Shown here in pieces: positions 17,343 to 26,194 of a stretch of DNA of 64,000 nucleotides. Both the position numbers and the translations under genes were made by a program. The stretch is from Gluconobacter oxydans (GTDB taxonomy: Bacteria > Pseudomonadota > Alphaproteobacteria > Acetobacterales > Acetobacteraceae): assembly GCF_006539685.1 (NCBI RefSeq), contig NZ_BJNM01000012.1:1-64000 (forward strand), read 5' to 3'. Under the pieces are notes generated by a model. It had not been told where the DNA came from. It saw only the letters and a list, made by a program, of their open reading frames with translations, and ran no database searches. Positions within the stretch are counted from its first letter, which is position 1, and every line of letters starts with the position of its first letter.

Positions 17343-17377
17343 CATATTTTCATGTCGTAATTCTTCAGTATGTATTT

Positions 17378-17406
17378 TTTGTATCAAAACTGTGCTCAGA
17401 TATCAA
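17378..17406 (-). promoter_or_regulatory. candidate sigma70-type late promoter
   Basis: On the minus strand TTGATA (17406-17401) and TACAAA (17383-17378) are separated by 17 bases. The start would be near 17371, about 30 bases before the terminator hairpin, so transcripts would stop early unless antitermination occurs. Confidence 0.45.
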
Positions 17407-17420
17407 GCGGTAATTTATCG

Positions 17421-17960
17421 TTAACCAGATTTTTTCCTGTTTTTCTTTTTGGACAGCGTTTCATAGACATGTGCCAGCTGCTCCAGAAGCAGTGCACACT
17501 GAGCCGACACCTTCATCCGCGCACGCCCTTCCGACAGAGCCGGATAGAGATGCCGCGCCATGGCCGAAAACGACATCTCCCGCGCCAGGAGCATCTCGAG
17601 ACGAACATGCGCACACAGCCCCAGCATGTCACGAATCTGCGTAATCCGCGCAGAACACTGTCCGCGCCCCATCATCCAGGTGTGAATGTCTCCCCGCTCC
17701 CTGACACGGCCATCAGAAGGCGGATTTTCCACCACCCCCAGAGAGGCAAAGACATATTCGCGATACCAGCGATCCGCAGCAGCCAGTTCATCATCCCCGA
17801 TATCGCCGGCGTCATACATGGACTGCACCGCGTTCACGACCCGGAACGTATTTCCAACCTCGCGGATCTCCGAATGGCGGTACCGCTCCCCAGTCGGCCT
17901 GACCACACCATCAGACAGTCCCGCAGCAGCAACCGGTATTTCCCGCACCATCTCGAACAT
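17421..17960 (-). CDS. phage regulatory protein candidate (late regulator or antiterminator)
   Basis: 179 residues, ATG overlapping the previous stop (TGATG). The family was not recognised with certainty. Residues about 45-75 are acidic and helical ('AADRWYREYVFASLG'). Residues 110-165 form a helix-rich region 'AHVRLEMLLAREMSFSAMARHLYP' that could be a helix-turn-helix followed by a basic helix, and the protein ends in a Lys/Arg tail 'KKKNRKKSG'. It sits just upstream of a promoter-terminator pair facing the late operon, where lambdoid phages place their Q antiterminator. Confidence 0.45.
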   Translation of the reverse strand: MFEMVREIPVAAAGLSDGVVRPTGERYRHSEIREVGNTFRVVNAVQSMYDAGDIGDDELAAADRWYREYVFASLGVVENPPSDGRVRERGDIHTWMMGRGQCSARITQIRDMLGLCAHVRLEMLLAREMSFSAMARHLYPALSEGRARMKVSAQCALLLEQLAHVYETLSKKKNRKKSG

Positions 17961-18265
17961 CAGTTGATCTCCAGCCCGGCCTCACGGCCAGCCATCGGCT
18001 GCAGTCCCGGAAAGACCGGCACCAGATCCGCACCCCACAGCGCATTCCAGCTCACGGGATGACCGGCAGGAAGCGCCTCAGCCGTTTCCCTGTCCGTCAC
18101 CATCCGGACGCGCGACGAGGACGTTCCGGATGTTTTTTTAGCAGAACGTCCCCGTCCCTTGCGGGCAATGCCCTGCTCAGGTAGCCAGCCATCGGAAGCA
18201 AGCATGGCAGCGAGAGCGCTTGCGGAGACCCGACGGGGTACGGAACCTGACTTGACCTGCCTCAT
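17960..18265 (-). CDS. small early phage protein, possible DNA-binding
   Basis: 101 residues from ATG 18265 with AAGGAT upstream. It is the first gene of the leftward transcript starting beside the repressor. Residues 14-35 ('SASALAAMLASDGWLPEQG') could form a helix-turn-helix, followed by a basic Lys/Arg/Ser linker and a hydrophobic C-terminal part. Overlaps the next gene by one base. Function unknown; the position suggests an early regulator analogous to a Cro/N slot. Confidence 0.5.
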   Translation of the reverse strand: MRQVKSGSVPRRVSASALAAMLASDGWLPEQGIARKGRGRSAKKTSGTSSSRVRMVTDRETAEALPAGHPVSWNALWGADLVPVFPGLQPMAGREAGLEIN

Positions 18266-18303
18266 CTCAACATCCTTTATCAGTACAGAACTGTTTCCAA
18301 CTT

Positions 18304-18316
18304 TGGCAAAATGCCA
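18304..18316. promoter_or_regulatory. repressor operator site 1 (TGGCA-N3-TGCCA)
   Basis: Perfect inverted repeat in the divergent region between the leftward early operon and the repressor gene. One of four copies of TGGC-N5-GCCA in 700 bases. Confidence 0.6.
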
Positions 18317-18348
18317 CAGTGTGTGATAAAAAAAACTTCTTCTGGATT

Positions 18349-18361
18349 TGGCATAAAGCCA
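18349..18361. promoter_or_regulatory. repressor operator site 2 (TGGC-N5-GCCA)
   Basis: Inverted repeat TGGC ATAAA GCCA, 45 bases centre to centre from site 1 and 17 bases before the repressor start codon, so it could mediate autoregulation. Confidence 0.6.
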
Positions 18362-18377
18362 TTGCTAAAAAGGCCTC

Positions 18378-18770
18378 ATGGCCAAACACAAGCGCCCGGA
18401 CTCTCTGACTGCACTCCAACGAGCCATCGGAACTCGCATTTCCTGGGCTCGTGAACTCGTCATGCCCAATCAGAGCGAATGCGCCCGCCTGCTGGGCGTT
18501 GACGCTTCGACCCTCAACAAGATCGAACGCGGTGACCGCGCGCCCAGCGTCTTCCTCATTGCGGCACTGTCGAACCGCCTGCGCGTCTCGACAGATTTTC
18601 TTCTGAAAGGCGTCCTGAACGGTCGTACCGACGAAGAACTGGCCCTGCGGCTGGCTGCCCTGCACCCAGAACTGGTGCTCCAGCGGCAAGACATGGCTCC
18701 GAACACGGACAGAAACACATCTTCCGACACACCTGATCCGCCCAAGAGACCAGATGAGGAGATCCATTAG
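18378..18770 (+). CDS. XRE-family phage repressor (CI-like)
   Basis: 130 residues. Helix-turn-helix at about 31-58 ('NQSECARLLGVDASTLNKIERGDR') is the classic XRE/lambda-repressor type. The C-terminal 40 residues are polar, with no LexA-type Ser/Lys peptidase domain, so induction would not be by RecA-stimulated self-cleavage. It diverges from the leftward phage operon and is flanked by two operator pairs. Probable role: maintenance of lysogeny and control of its own promoter. Confidence 0.88.
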   Translation: MAKHKRPDSLTALQRAIGTRISWARELVMPNQSECARLLGVDASTLNKIERGDRAPSVFLIAALSNRLRVSTDFLLKGVLNGRTDEELALRLAALHPELVLQRQDMAPNTDRNTSSDTPDPPKRPDEEIH

Positions 18771-18959
18771 TGACTGTTTCACCGGTTTCCATACGCATTC
18801 AGGCGCCCCCCATTCGATACGACACGATAAGCTCGCCTCATCGATGGAATGAACAAATCGGAAACATCGCCGGTCATCAAAGCATCTGAATTCATTGACC
18901 GGTTCCCTTCCTTCCCCGTTGATCGCCCCCATGACAACCACCGATTAACGATAAATTAA

Positions 18960-18972
18960 TGGCACTGTGCCA
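18960..18972. promoter_or_regulatory. repressor operator site 3 (TGGCA-N3-TGCCA)
   Basis: Perfect inverted repeat TGGCA CTG TGCCA with the same outline as site 1, but located downstream of the repressor gene with no gene to control nearby. Confidence 0.55.
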
Positions 18973-18991
18973 TTGGGTCAAGGAACAAATA

Positions 18992-19004
18992 TGGCTTTGA
19001 GCCA
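18992..19004. promoter_or_regulatory. repressor operator site 4 (TGGC-N5-GCCA)
   Basis: TGGC TTTGA GCCA, 32 bases centre to centre from site 3, about three helical turns. Completes the second operator pair. Confidence 0.55.
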
Positions 19005-19149
19005 TTAAGACAGGTTTTGGCCGCCGCCAATTTTCCGCATTGCAGCCACAATCCGGCACAACGGACAGGCATCTTCAACCGCATTTCACAGAGAAATCAC
19101 GCTGAAGAGTTTCATATTACAGCTTTTTTCTGACTGTATATTTTAATGA

Positions 19150-19174
19150 AATCAGTACTTTTGAAGTACTGATT
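19150..19174. repeat. 11-bp perfect inverted repeat
   Basis: Arms AATCAGTACTT and AAGTACTGATT with a TTG loop, in AT-rich DNA. No T-run of terminator type follows on either strand, so it may be a protein-binding or recombination site. Confidence 0.45.
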
Positions 19175-19270
19175 CAATTATCGAGACATTCCATGTCCGC
19201 CCACGCGGACGCTTTTTCGAAAAAAAGTCCCGACAATTTTTTCACGATCCGAACCGCCAGACGGCCCCTT

Positions 19271-19294
19271 CCCTCAGACAGGATCGTCTGAGGG
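19271..19294. repeat. 9-bp inverted repeat downstream of dnaB
   Basis: Arms CCCTCAGAC/GTCTGAGGG with a 6-base loop, 39 bases past the dnaB stop. It may end the dnaB transcript, although it lacks a T-run. Confidence 0.4.
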
Positions 19295-19332
19295 GTACCG
19301 CGTCATTCAAAGTACTCACCCCGTGCGCAGAG

Positions 19333-20853
19333 CTACTCGTGAATGACGTCCAGATCTCCGAACCGGGTATATTCCCCTTCGAAATACAGCTGGATCATTC
19401 CGGTAGGGCCATGCCGCTGCTTCTCAAGAATCAGCTCTGCCTTGTTGTGCACCAGAGCCATCTTGCGCTGCCACTCTTCTGTCGCAGCCTGGAACTTGTC
19501 ATTGCTGTCGTAGGCACTGTCCTTGGGCTGACGCTGCTGCAGGTAATATTCGTCGCGATAAACGAACATGACCGCATCCGCATCCTGCTCAATCGAACCC
19601 GATTCGCGCAGATCCGACAGCATCGGCCGCTTGTCCTCACGCGATTCGACCTGACGTGAGAGCTGGGACAGCGCAATCACGGGCACGGAAAGCTCTTTCG
19701 CAATCGCCTTGAGTCCCTGCGTGATCATCGAGATTTCCAGAACACGACTGTCAGGCTTCGTCCCAATGGCCGGCCGCATCAACTGCAGATAATCCACCAC
19801 CACCAGGCTCAACCCCTGCGTCCGCGCCAGGCGACGGCATCTTGTCCGCATGGCAGACAGGGAAATCGCCGGTGTATCGTCGATATAGAGCGGCAGTCGC
19901 TGAAGCTCGCGCGCAACCCGGACAAACCGGTCAAATTCCTTCTGCCCGATATCACCACGACGGATCTTCTCACCCGAAACTTCAGCTTCACCCGAAAGAA
20001 TACGGGTCGCCAGCTGCTCGGATGACATTTCCAGCGAGAAAATCGCCACCGATCCCTTGGGCTTCTCGCCGCTGTCTTCGGCATCCCGCAGGATCGAGCG
20101 CGCCGCCGAGAATGCGATCTTGGTCGCCAGCGCCGTCTTGCCCATCGCAGGACGCCCGGCAAGGATGATCAGATCGGAAGGATGCAAACCACCTGTACGC
20201 TTGTCGAAGTCCCGCAGACCCGACGTCAGACCAACCACGTCGCCACTGCGCTGATAGGCCTTGGTTGCAACACTGACCGCTTCCGTCAGCGCCTTGGTAA
20301 ACGAGACAAATCCGCCTTCCTGGCCCCGCTCCGTCGCCAGCTTGAACAACGCTTCTTCAGACGCCGCAATCTGATCAGAACCATCCAGATCAGGCCGCGC
20401 CCCAAAGGCATTGTTGACGACCGTCTCACCAATATCGATCAATTGCCGACGGACCCAGGCGTCATGGATCACCCGCCCATAATCACCCGCATTGACGATA
20501 CCCACCATCGCCGTCAGCAGCTTGGCCAGATAGGCCGGCCCACCCGCAGCATCCAGAACACCGGTATGCTCGAATTCCGCCCGCATGGTCACGGGATCGG
20601 CCAACTGCCCCCGCTCGATGCGCCGGGCAATGGCCTCGTAGATCCGTCCATTGAGCGGATCGGAAAAATGAGCCGGCTCCAGAAAGTCCGAAACCCGCTC
20701 ATACGCCTTGTTGTTGGTCAGAATAGCGCCCAGAAGCGCCTGCTCGGCCGCCGTGCTGGACGGCGGACTGCGCCTCAGCAGGACACCCAGATCTCCGTCG
20801 TTCGAGGAAGCATCAGAGACGGTCGGAGAAGAATGCGATTCGATCATGTTCAC
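19333..20853 (-). CDS. dnaB: replicative DNA helicase DnaB
   Basis: 506 residues. Hexameric 5'-3' helicase of the replication fork. The N-terminal domain (about 30-135) includes 'AAEQALLGAILTN'. The RecA-like C-terminal domain has Walker A 'GRPAMGKT' ending at 240, the DnaB motif 'SLEMSSEQLATRILSGEAEV', 'VVDYLQLM' (Walker B) and 'LRESGSIEQDADAVMFVYRDEYY'. Length is normal and no intein is present. It is the last gene of an accD-folC-dnaB series. It is a host gene, not a phage helicase, judging by its neighbours. Confidence 0.97.
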   Translation of the reverse strand: MNMIESHSSPTVSDASSNDGDLGVLLRRSPPSSTAAEQALLGAILTNNKAYERVSDFLEPAHFSDPLNGRIYEAIARRIERGQLADPVTMRAEFEHTGVLDAAGGPAYLAKLLTAMVGIVNAGDYGRVIHDAWVRRQLIDIGETVVNNAFGARPDLDGSDQIAASEEALFKLATERGQEGGFVSFTKALTEAVSVATKAYQRSGDVVGLTSGLRDFDKRTGGLHPSDLIILAGRPAMGKTALATKIAFSAARSILRDAEDSGEKPKGSVAIFSLEMSSEQLATRILSGEAEVSGEKIRRGDIGQKEFDRFVRVARELQRLPLYIDDTPAISLSAMRTRCRRLARTQGLSLVVVDYLQLMRPAIGTKPDSRVLEISMITQGLKAIAKELSVPVIALSQLSRQVESREDKRPMLSDLRESGSIEQDADAVMFVYRDEYYLQQRQPKDSAYDSNDKFQAATEEWQRKMALVHNKAELILEKQRHGPTGMIQLYFEGEYTRFGDLDVIHE

Positions 20854-20892
20854 GCTGCCCTTCTACCATTCTGCATCGCGACCAGAAACGGA

Positions 20893-22215
20893 TTACCGCG
20901 CGACCCAGCCATCCTCCGCCAGAACCACACCCGCCAGATAAAGACTGCCACAGATCAGTACGCGTGCAGGCGCACCCCCTTCAGCCACCAGACGCTCCAG
21001 AGCTTCCCTGACAGTCGGACCGGCAATCGCCCGCCCCCCCGAAGCCGCAATGATCTCTTCGACCGGCATCGCCAGATGCTGCCCCGGCTCCGCCACCGCC
21101 TGAACCGAAGCCGCCCGCTCAACAATCGGCTTCAAGAACCCTGATGCATCCTTGGTCTGCTTCACACCCGCGATCACATGGACAGGCCGGTCTTTCCAGC
21201 CATCCAGCACCGTTCCCAGCACCTGTCCGGCATCCGGATTATGCCCGCCATCCAGATAGAGCTCCCAACCGGCCGGAAGCATCTGCGCCAGCATGCCATC
21301 CAGTTTCTGCAACCGCGCAGGCCAGAAAGTCTCGGAAATCCCACGATAGGCCGAAACCGGCAGACCCAGCCCCGAAACCCGCAATGCGGCCACAGCCAGT
21401 GCTGCATTCCCGGCCTGATGCTGGCCTTTCAGAGCCGGCATCGGCAGCGACAGCGCACCATCCGCATCCCGATATTCCAGACCATCGGCGTGTTCGGTAA
21501 AAACAACATCCTCCCCGATCACCCGAAGCGGCGCATTCAGTTCCGCAGCCCGACGGCGAATGACATCCAGCGCCTCCGGTGCCTGGGAGGCCGAAACAAC
21601 CGGCACCCCCTCCTTGATGATCCCGGCCTTCTCCCCGGCAATGGCCGCAACCGTACTGCCCAGAAACGCCTCATGATCCAGACTGACCGGCGTAATCACG
21701 CAGGCCGCAGGCTTCGGCACGACATTGGTCGCATCCAGCCGCCCGCCAAGTCCAACTTCCAGCACCACCAGATCAGCCGGAACCTGCGAGAACAGCAGGA
21801 ACCCCGCCGCCGTCAGAACTTCGAAAACCGTAATCGGAGCACCAGCATTGACCTGCTCGACCTTCTCGAGCGCGGCAACCAGAACATCCTCGTCCACAAG
21901 CCGCCCCGCCAGCCGGAAGCGCTCGGTCACGCTCACCAGATGCGGGCTGCTCATGACATGAACGCGCAGACCACCCGCCTCGGCAATCGCCCGCAGATTG
22001 GCGCAGGTACTGCCCTTGCCGTTCGTCCCGGCCACATGAATGACCGGCGGCAGATGACGCTCGGGATTGCCCAGCTTCGCCAGAAGCGCCTCAAGCCGCC
22101 CCAGCGAAAGATCAATCAGCGCCGGATAAAGCTCCTGCAACCGCGCAAGAACGGCACCCGGCCGTCCCTGATATTCGCCGGACAGCCGAACCGGTGCCCC
22201 ACGCTCCGCAGTCAT
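20893..22215 (-). CDS. folC: bifunctional dihydrofolate / folylpolyglutamate synthase FolC
   Basis: 440 residues. Adds glutamate to dihydropteroate and to folates. Shows the Mur-ligase-type P-loop 'HVAGTNGKGST' at about 60-70, 'SPHLVSVTERFRLAGRLVDED' for folate binding, 'VLEVGLGGRLDATNVV' and 'TPVSLDHEAFLG'. The C-terminal domain contains 'DGGHNPDAG'. Its ATG overlaps the accD stop by one base (TGATG), so translation is coupled. The accD-folC pair is a known arrangement in alphaproteobacteria. Confidence 0.96.
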   Translation of the reverse strand: MTAERGAPVRLSGEYQGRPGAVLARLQELYPALIDLSLGRLEALLAKLGNPERHLPPVIHVAGTNGKGSTCANLRAIAEAGGLRVHVMSSPHLVSVTERFRLAGRLVDEDVLVAALEKVEQVNAGAPITVFEVLTAAGFLLFSQVPADLVVLEVGLGGRLDATNVVPKPAACVITPVSLDHEAFLGSTVAAIAGEKAGIIKEGVPVVSASQAPEALDVIRRRAAELNAPLRVIGEDVVFTEHADGLEYRDADGALSLPMPALKGQHQAGNAALAVAALRVSGLGLPVSAYRGISETFWPARLQKLDGMLAQMLPAGWELYLDGGHNPDAGQVLGTVLDGWKDRPVHVIAGVKQTKDASGFLKPIVERAASVQAVAEPGQHLAMPVEEIIAASGGRAIAGPTVREALERLVAEGGAPARVLICGSLYLAGVVLAEDGWVAR

Positions 22216-23084
22216 CAGGCCGCCGCGTCGGAAACGGTTTTCTGGCGCATCATGATGCCCAGAATCCGCCCCAGCAGTTCCGGAAGCTCGGAGCGCTTGG
22301 CCACGATATCGACCATGCCGTGCTCACGCAGATACTCCGAACGCTGGAAGCCTTCCGGCAGCTTTTCACGAACGGTATCCTGAATGACGCGCGGCCCCGC
22401 GAATGCGATCAGCGCATTGGGCTCGGCGATATGCACATCGCCCAGCATCGCAAAAGACGCCGAAACACCACCCGTCGTCGGGTTTGTAAACACGACAACA
22501 TAAGGCAGACCTGCTTCCTGAAGCATCTGCACACCGATCGTCGTCCGCGGCATCTGCATCAGGCTGACAACGCCTTCCTGCATCCGCGCCCCGCCCGAAG
22601 CCGTATAGACCACCAGGGGTGCCTTCTGCAGAACAGCCAGACGGCAGGCGGCCACGAAAGCCTCGCCCAGCGCAGCACCCATCGTCCCCAGCAGGAACTC
22701 GGGGGCCATGACGGCCACAACAGCCTTCTGCCCCTTGATCATGCCGTGAGCAACGACCAGTGCCTCATCGAGATGGGACTTGTGCCGCGCATCCTTCAGG
22801 CGGTCCGTATAACGCTTGGAATCCTTGAACCCCAGCGGATCGACCGGCATCTTCGGCAGCTCGATGGTGGTGTATTCCCCCCCATCGAACGTCCAGCCCA
22901 GACGTTCCTTCGCCGTCGCCCGCATGTGATGCCCACAATGCGGACAGACCTTCTCGGACCGCTCCAGCTCCTTGGTGAGCATCATCTGCCCGCAGGACTC
23001 GCAGTTGGTCCACAGATTGTCCGGCACGTCCCGCTGAAGCAGGCCACGCAGCTTGGGTCGGACGTAGTCGGTCATCCAGCTCAT
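22215..23084 (-). CDS. accD: acetyl-CoA carboxylase carboxyltransferase subunit beta
   Basis: 289 residues. Beta half of the carboxyltransferase that makes malonyl-CoA for fatty acid synthesis. The zinc ribbon is present as Cys28, Cys31, Cys47 and Cys50. The crotonase-like core includes 'ASGGARMQEGVVSLMQM', 'NPTTGGVSASFAMLGD' and 'IAFAGPRVIQDTVREKLPEGFQ'. Length is typical. The gene follows trpA in many alphaproteobacteria; here a divergent hdeD-like gene lies between them. Confidence 0.97.
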   Translation of the reverse strand: MSWMTDYVRPKLRGLLQRDVPDNLWTNCESCGQMMLTKELERSEKVCPHCGHHMRATAKERLGWTFDGGEYTTIELPKMPVDPLGFKDSKRYTDRLKDARHKSHLDEALVVAHGMIKGQKAVVAVMAPEFLLGTMGAALGEAFVAACRLAVLQKAPLVVYTASGGARMQEGVVSLMQMPRTTIGVQMLQEAGLPYVVVFTNPTTGGVSASFAMLGDVHIAEPNALIAFAGPRVIQDTVREKLPEGFQRSEYLREHGMVDIVAKRSELPELLGRILGIMMRQKTVSDAAA

Positions 23085-23356
23085 GTCGTCTCGTTACTTT
23101 CTGCCCGCCTTCAGGACAAAGGACGGAATGGGGGGTTAAAGCCCGGCGAAGGGCTGCATTCTCTGGCGCGTTTTAACGCCCGGAGGCCAAATATGCCAGC
23201 CCAACCATCAGCGGGCCCGTTTTATCTCTCCCGCCTGCATCACAAATCATGCCATCTTCCCCAACACGACCCACCACAGCGGACGTCACGTCCGGGATCC
23301 GGCGTCTTCCCCACAAAGGGCCGCCCGACAGACCACGTCCCTGAACGGAGAAGACC

Positions 23357-23923
23357 ATGTCAGACAGTTTCAACACCATCCGCTTCCCCAGCCCACAGGG
23401 CCTCAAACCCGGCTGGTTCATCGGTTTCGGAGCTTTCCTGATCATTCTCGGCATCCTGGCCGCCCTGGATGCCATCACCACCACCCTGACCAGCATGGTC
23501 ATCCTTGGCGTCCTGATGATCATCGGCGGCGTCGCCCAGGTCATGCAGAGCTTCGCCCATCGCGGCCTGCCCGTCCCGAACCAGTGGCTCTCCGGACTGA
23601 TCGGCGGCCTTTATATCCTCGGCGGCATTCTCCTGATCGAAGAACCCGCCACGGGCTCCATTTTCCTGACCGCCATCCTCGCAGGCTGCCTGATCTTCGC
23701 AGGCCTCGCCCGCACCTTCTGGGCCGGCGGCCACCGCAACAACAGAAGCTGGCTTGCCCTCGCCATCAGCGGCCTCGTCACGCTGATCATCGGCATCATG
23801 CTCTACATGACGCTGCCCTGGTCCGGCCTGTGGCTGATCGGCATGTTCATCGCCGTGGAACTGCTCATGGCCGGCGTCGCAACCGTCCTCTTCGGGCTGT
23901 CCCTGCGTAACGACGGAATCTGA
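23357..23923 (+). CDS. HdeD-family membrane protein
   Basis: 188 residues, six predicted hydrophobic segments arranged as three hairpins (roughly 20-45, 47-70, 78-98, 103-122, 133-155, 157-182). Family DUF308/HdeD is linked to acid resistance in enteric bacteria, which suits an acid-producing organism, but the molecular mechanism is unknown. ATG preceded by GGAGAA. Stands alone on the plus strand between accD and trpA, with a hairpin between its stop and trpA. Confidence 0.88.
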   Translation: MSDSFNTIRFPSPQGLKPGWFIGFGAFLIILGILAALDAITTTLTSMVILGVLMIIGGVAQVMQSFAHRGLPVPNQWLSGLIGGLYILGGILLIEEPATGSIFLTAILAGCLIFAGLARTFWAGGHRNNRSWLALAISGLVTLIIGIMLYMTLPWSGLWLIGMFIAVELLMAGVATVLFGLSLRNDGI

Positions 23924-23931
23924 GTATCCCA

Positions 23932-23957
23932 TTCCGGCAGGTACCAGCCTGCCGGAA
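23932..23957. terminator. hairpin between convergent hdeD-like and trpA genes
   Basis: Perfect 10-bp arms TTCCGGCAGG/CCTGCCGGAA with a 6-base loop, eight bases past one stop and nine before the other. No T-run, but position suggests a bidirectional terminator. Confidence 0.6.
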
Positions 23958-23966
23958 CATCACAAA

Positions 23967-24779
23967 TCAGGCCCGGACGGCGGCCGCCAGACCTTCAAGC
24001 TGCTTCAGAACTGCCGGTACGGTCCGCTCCGTCGCCTGACCATTCTCCAGCGTTGAGGCCATGGTCTTGATCAGGGCCGAAGCCACAACAGCCGCATCCC
24101 CGATCCGAGACGCCGTCCGCGCCTGCTCCGGCGTGGAAATTCCGAACCCGATGGCCACCGGCAGGCTGGTCGCCTCCCGGATCCGCGGCAGCGCCTTCTC
24201 CAGATCCGCCGCACTCGCACTGTTCGTCCCGGTAATCCCGGTAATGCTCACATAATAGACGAACCCGCTCGCCTCCCGCAGGACATGAAACAGACGGGAG
24301 TTCGACGTCGTCGGTGCCACCAGCGAGATGATATCGAGATCAGCTTCCCGCGCATGCGCATCCAGCAGATCCGCTTCTTCGGTCGGCATGTCGACGACGA
24401 TGATCCCATCCACACCCGCCTGAGCCGCATCAAAGCAGAACTCGGCCGGACCATAGCTGTCGATCGGGTTCAGATACCCCATCAGCACGATCGGCGTTTC
24501 ATTGTCGGTCTCGCGGAACGCCCGGACCATCTCCAGCACACGCCCCAGCGTCGCCCCGGCCTTGAGGCCACGAAGTGCTGCCGCCTGAATCGTCGGTCCA
24601 TCCGCGGACGGATCGGAGAACGGCACCCCGATCTCGATCAGGTCCGCCCCGGCCGCCGGCATCGCCCGCAGCAGTTCCAGCGACGTGTCATAATCCGGGT
24701 CACAGGCCTGCAGATACGGGATCAGCGCGCCGCGCCCTTCCTTCTTCAGGGCCGCAAAACGTGTCTGGATACGGCTCAC
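23967..24779 (-). CDS. trpA: tryptophan synthase alpha chain
   Basis: 270 residues from GTG 24779, which overlaps the trpB stop (GTGA); this start gives normal TrpA length and N-terminus '[11 protein letters not shown]'. Cleaves indole-3-glycerol phosphate. Catalytic Glu49 and Asp60 are present in '[19 protein letters not shown]'. Later motifs include 'SITGITGT' and 'GFGISTPEQ' for phosphate binding. Forms a channelled complex with TrpB. Confidence 0.97.
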   Translation of the reverse strand: MSRIQTRFAALKKEGRGALIPYLQACDPDYDTSLELLRAMPAAGADLIEIGVPFSDPSADGPTIQAAALRGLKAGATLGRVLEMVRAFRETDNETPIVLMGYLNPIDSYGPAEFCFDAAQAGVDGIIVVDMPTEEADLLDAHAREADLDIISLVAPTTSNSRLFHVLREASGFVYYVSITGITGTNSASAADLEKALPRIREATSLPVAIGFGISTPEQARTASRIGDAAVVASALIKTMASTLENGQATERTVPAVLKQLEGLAAAVRA

Positions 24780-26014
24780 AGCTTCACTCCCAGATGATGC
24801 GCCACAGTAAAGATGTCCTTGTCCCCACGCCCGGAGACATTCAGGACAATGATCTGGTCCTTCGCCATCGTGGGCGCGATCTTCATGACATGCGCCAGCC
24901 CATGCGCGCATTCGAGCGCCGGGATAATGCCCTCCGTCCGCGTGCAGACCTGGAACGCCTCAAGCGCCTCCTCATCCGTCACACCCACATATTCAGCCCG
25001 CCCGATATCATTCAGCCAGGAATGCTCCGGCCCGATCCCCGGATAATCGAGCCCTGCGCTGATCGAATGCGCCTCCTCGATCTGCCCGTGCTTATCCTGA
25101 AGCAGATACGTCCGGTTGCCGTGGAGCACACCCGGCCGCCCACGGGAAATGGACGCCGCCGTCTTCCCGGAATCCAGCCCACGCCCCGCCGCCTCGACGC
25201 CAATCAGCCTGACGGACGCATCATCGAGGAACGGGTGGAAAATCCCCATCGCGTTCGACCCGCCACCGATGGCCGCCACGATCACATCCGGCAGGCGCCC
25301 TTCGGCCTGGGTAATCTGCTCCTTGACCTCAACCCCGATGACGGACTGGAAATCACGAACCATCTCCGGATACGGATGCGGCCCTGCGACCGTACCGACG
25401 AGGAAATACGTGTCGGCGACATTGGCCACCCAGTCACGCATGGCCTCGTTCATCGCATCCTTGAGCGTCCCCGCCCCGGCCGTTACAGGCTTCACTTCCG
25501 CGCCCAGTAGATGCATGCGGAACACATTGGGCTTCTGCCGCTCGACGTCGGTTGCGCCCATGTAAATCGTGCATTTCAGCCCAAAAAGCGCACAGACCGT
25601 CGCCGTCGCCACACCGTGCTGCCCCGCGCCGGTCTCCGCGACAATCCGCGTCTTGCCCATCCGCCGGGCGACGAGAATCTGGCCCATGACGTTGTTGAGC
25701 TTGTGCGAGCCGGTATGGTTCAGCTCTTCACGCTTGAAGTAGACCTTCGCCCCGCCAAGCTCCTCCGTCAGATGCTGCGCAAACCACAGCGGGCTCGGAC
25801 GACCGACATAATCCTTCAGATAATAGTCCAGCTCCTTGCGGAATTCCGGATCGGCCTGCGCGGCGCGATAGGCCTCATCCAGCTCCAGCAGCAGCGGCAT
25901 CAGCGTTTCCGCAACGAAGCGGCCACCGAAAATCCCGAACCGCCCCCGGTCATCCGGACCGGAACGGAGGGAATTGGCCAAAGGAGGGGACAGGGGGGAA
26001 GGTGTGTTCGTCAT
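24776..26014 (-). CDS. trpB: tryptophan synthase beta chain
   Basis: 412 residues. PLP enzyme joining indole and serine. The PLP lysine is Lys105 in 'NHTGSHKLN'. Glu and Gly-rich phosphate loop '[10 protein letters not shown]' and 'GRGDKDIFT' at the C-terminus are all in place. Coupled to trpA by a GTGA overlap. No trpF lies upstream, unlike many alphaproteobacterial trpFBA operons; the upstream neighbour is a divergent corA-type gene. Confidence 0.97.
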   Translation of the reverse strand: MTNTPSPLSPPLANSLRSGPDDRGRFGIFGGRFVAETLMPLLLELDEAYRAAQADPEFRKELDYYLKDYVGRPSPLWFAQHLTEELGGAKVYFKREELNHTGSHKLNNVMGQILVARRMGKTRIVAETGAGQHGVATATVCALFGLKCTIYMGATDVERQKPNVFRMHLLGAEVKPVTAGAGTLKDAMNEAMRDWVANVADTYFLVGTVAGPHPYPEMVRDFQSVIGVEVKEQITQAEGRLPDVIVAAIGGGSNAMGIFHPFLDDASVRLIGVEAAGRGLDSGKTAASISRGRPGVLHGNRTYLLQDKHGQIEEAHSISAGLDYPGIGPEHSWLNDIGRAEYVGVTDEEALEAFQVCTRTEGIIPALECAHGLAHVMKIAPTMAKDQIIVLNVSGRGDKDIFTVAHHLGVKL

Positions 26015-26194
26015 ACCGCACTCGGCTCCACTTCAGGGCCCCAATGCGATACCAAGGGCAGCCCGCGCCGTCCATCCATCTCGCTGATTTCCGACGCTTC
26101 CTGAAACAATTCCGGGACAGGACCTTGCGATCCCGCTGCAGGCAGGACATGAGAGAGCCTCACAGCCATTTCATTTGTCCCAAGGATCTGCCTG

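Larger units (their letters stand above)
18771..19332. other. 562-bp gene-free region with orphan operators and inverted repeats
   Basis: No credible coding frame. It holds operator sites 3 and 4, an AT-rich stretch near 19085-19180 with a perfect 11-bp inverted repeat (19150-19174), and a 9-bp inverted repeat (19271-19294) downstream of dnaB. It marks the junction of prophage and housekeeping DNA, but no clear attachment-site duplication can be shown from this window alone. Confidence 0.6.

Noticed and set aside
18267-18941. 224-codon minus-strand frame covering the repressor gene
   Set aside because: Antisense to a clear XRE repressor with no recognisable domain.
19150-19174. Inverted repeat considered as the dnaB terminator
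   Set aside because: Too far from the stop and AT-rich with no T-run on the minus strand; listed only as a repeat.
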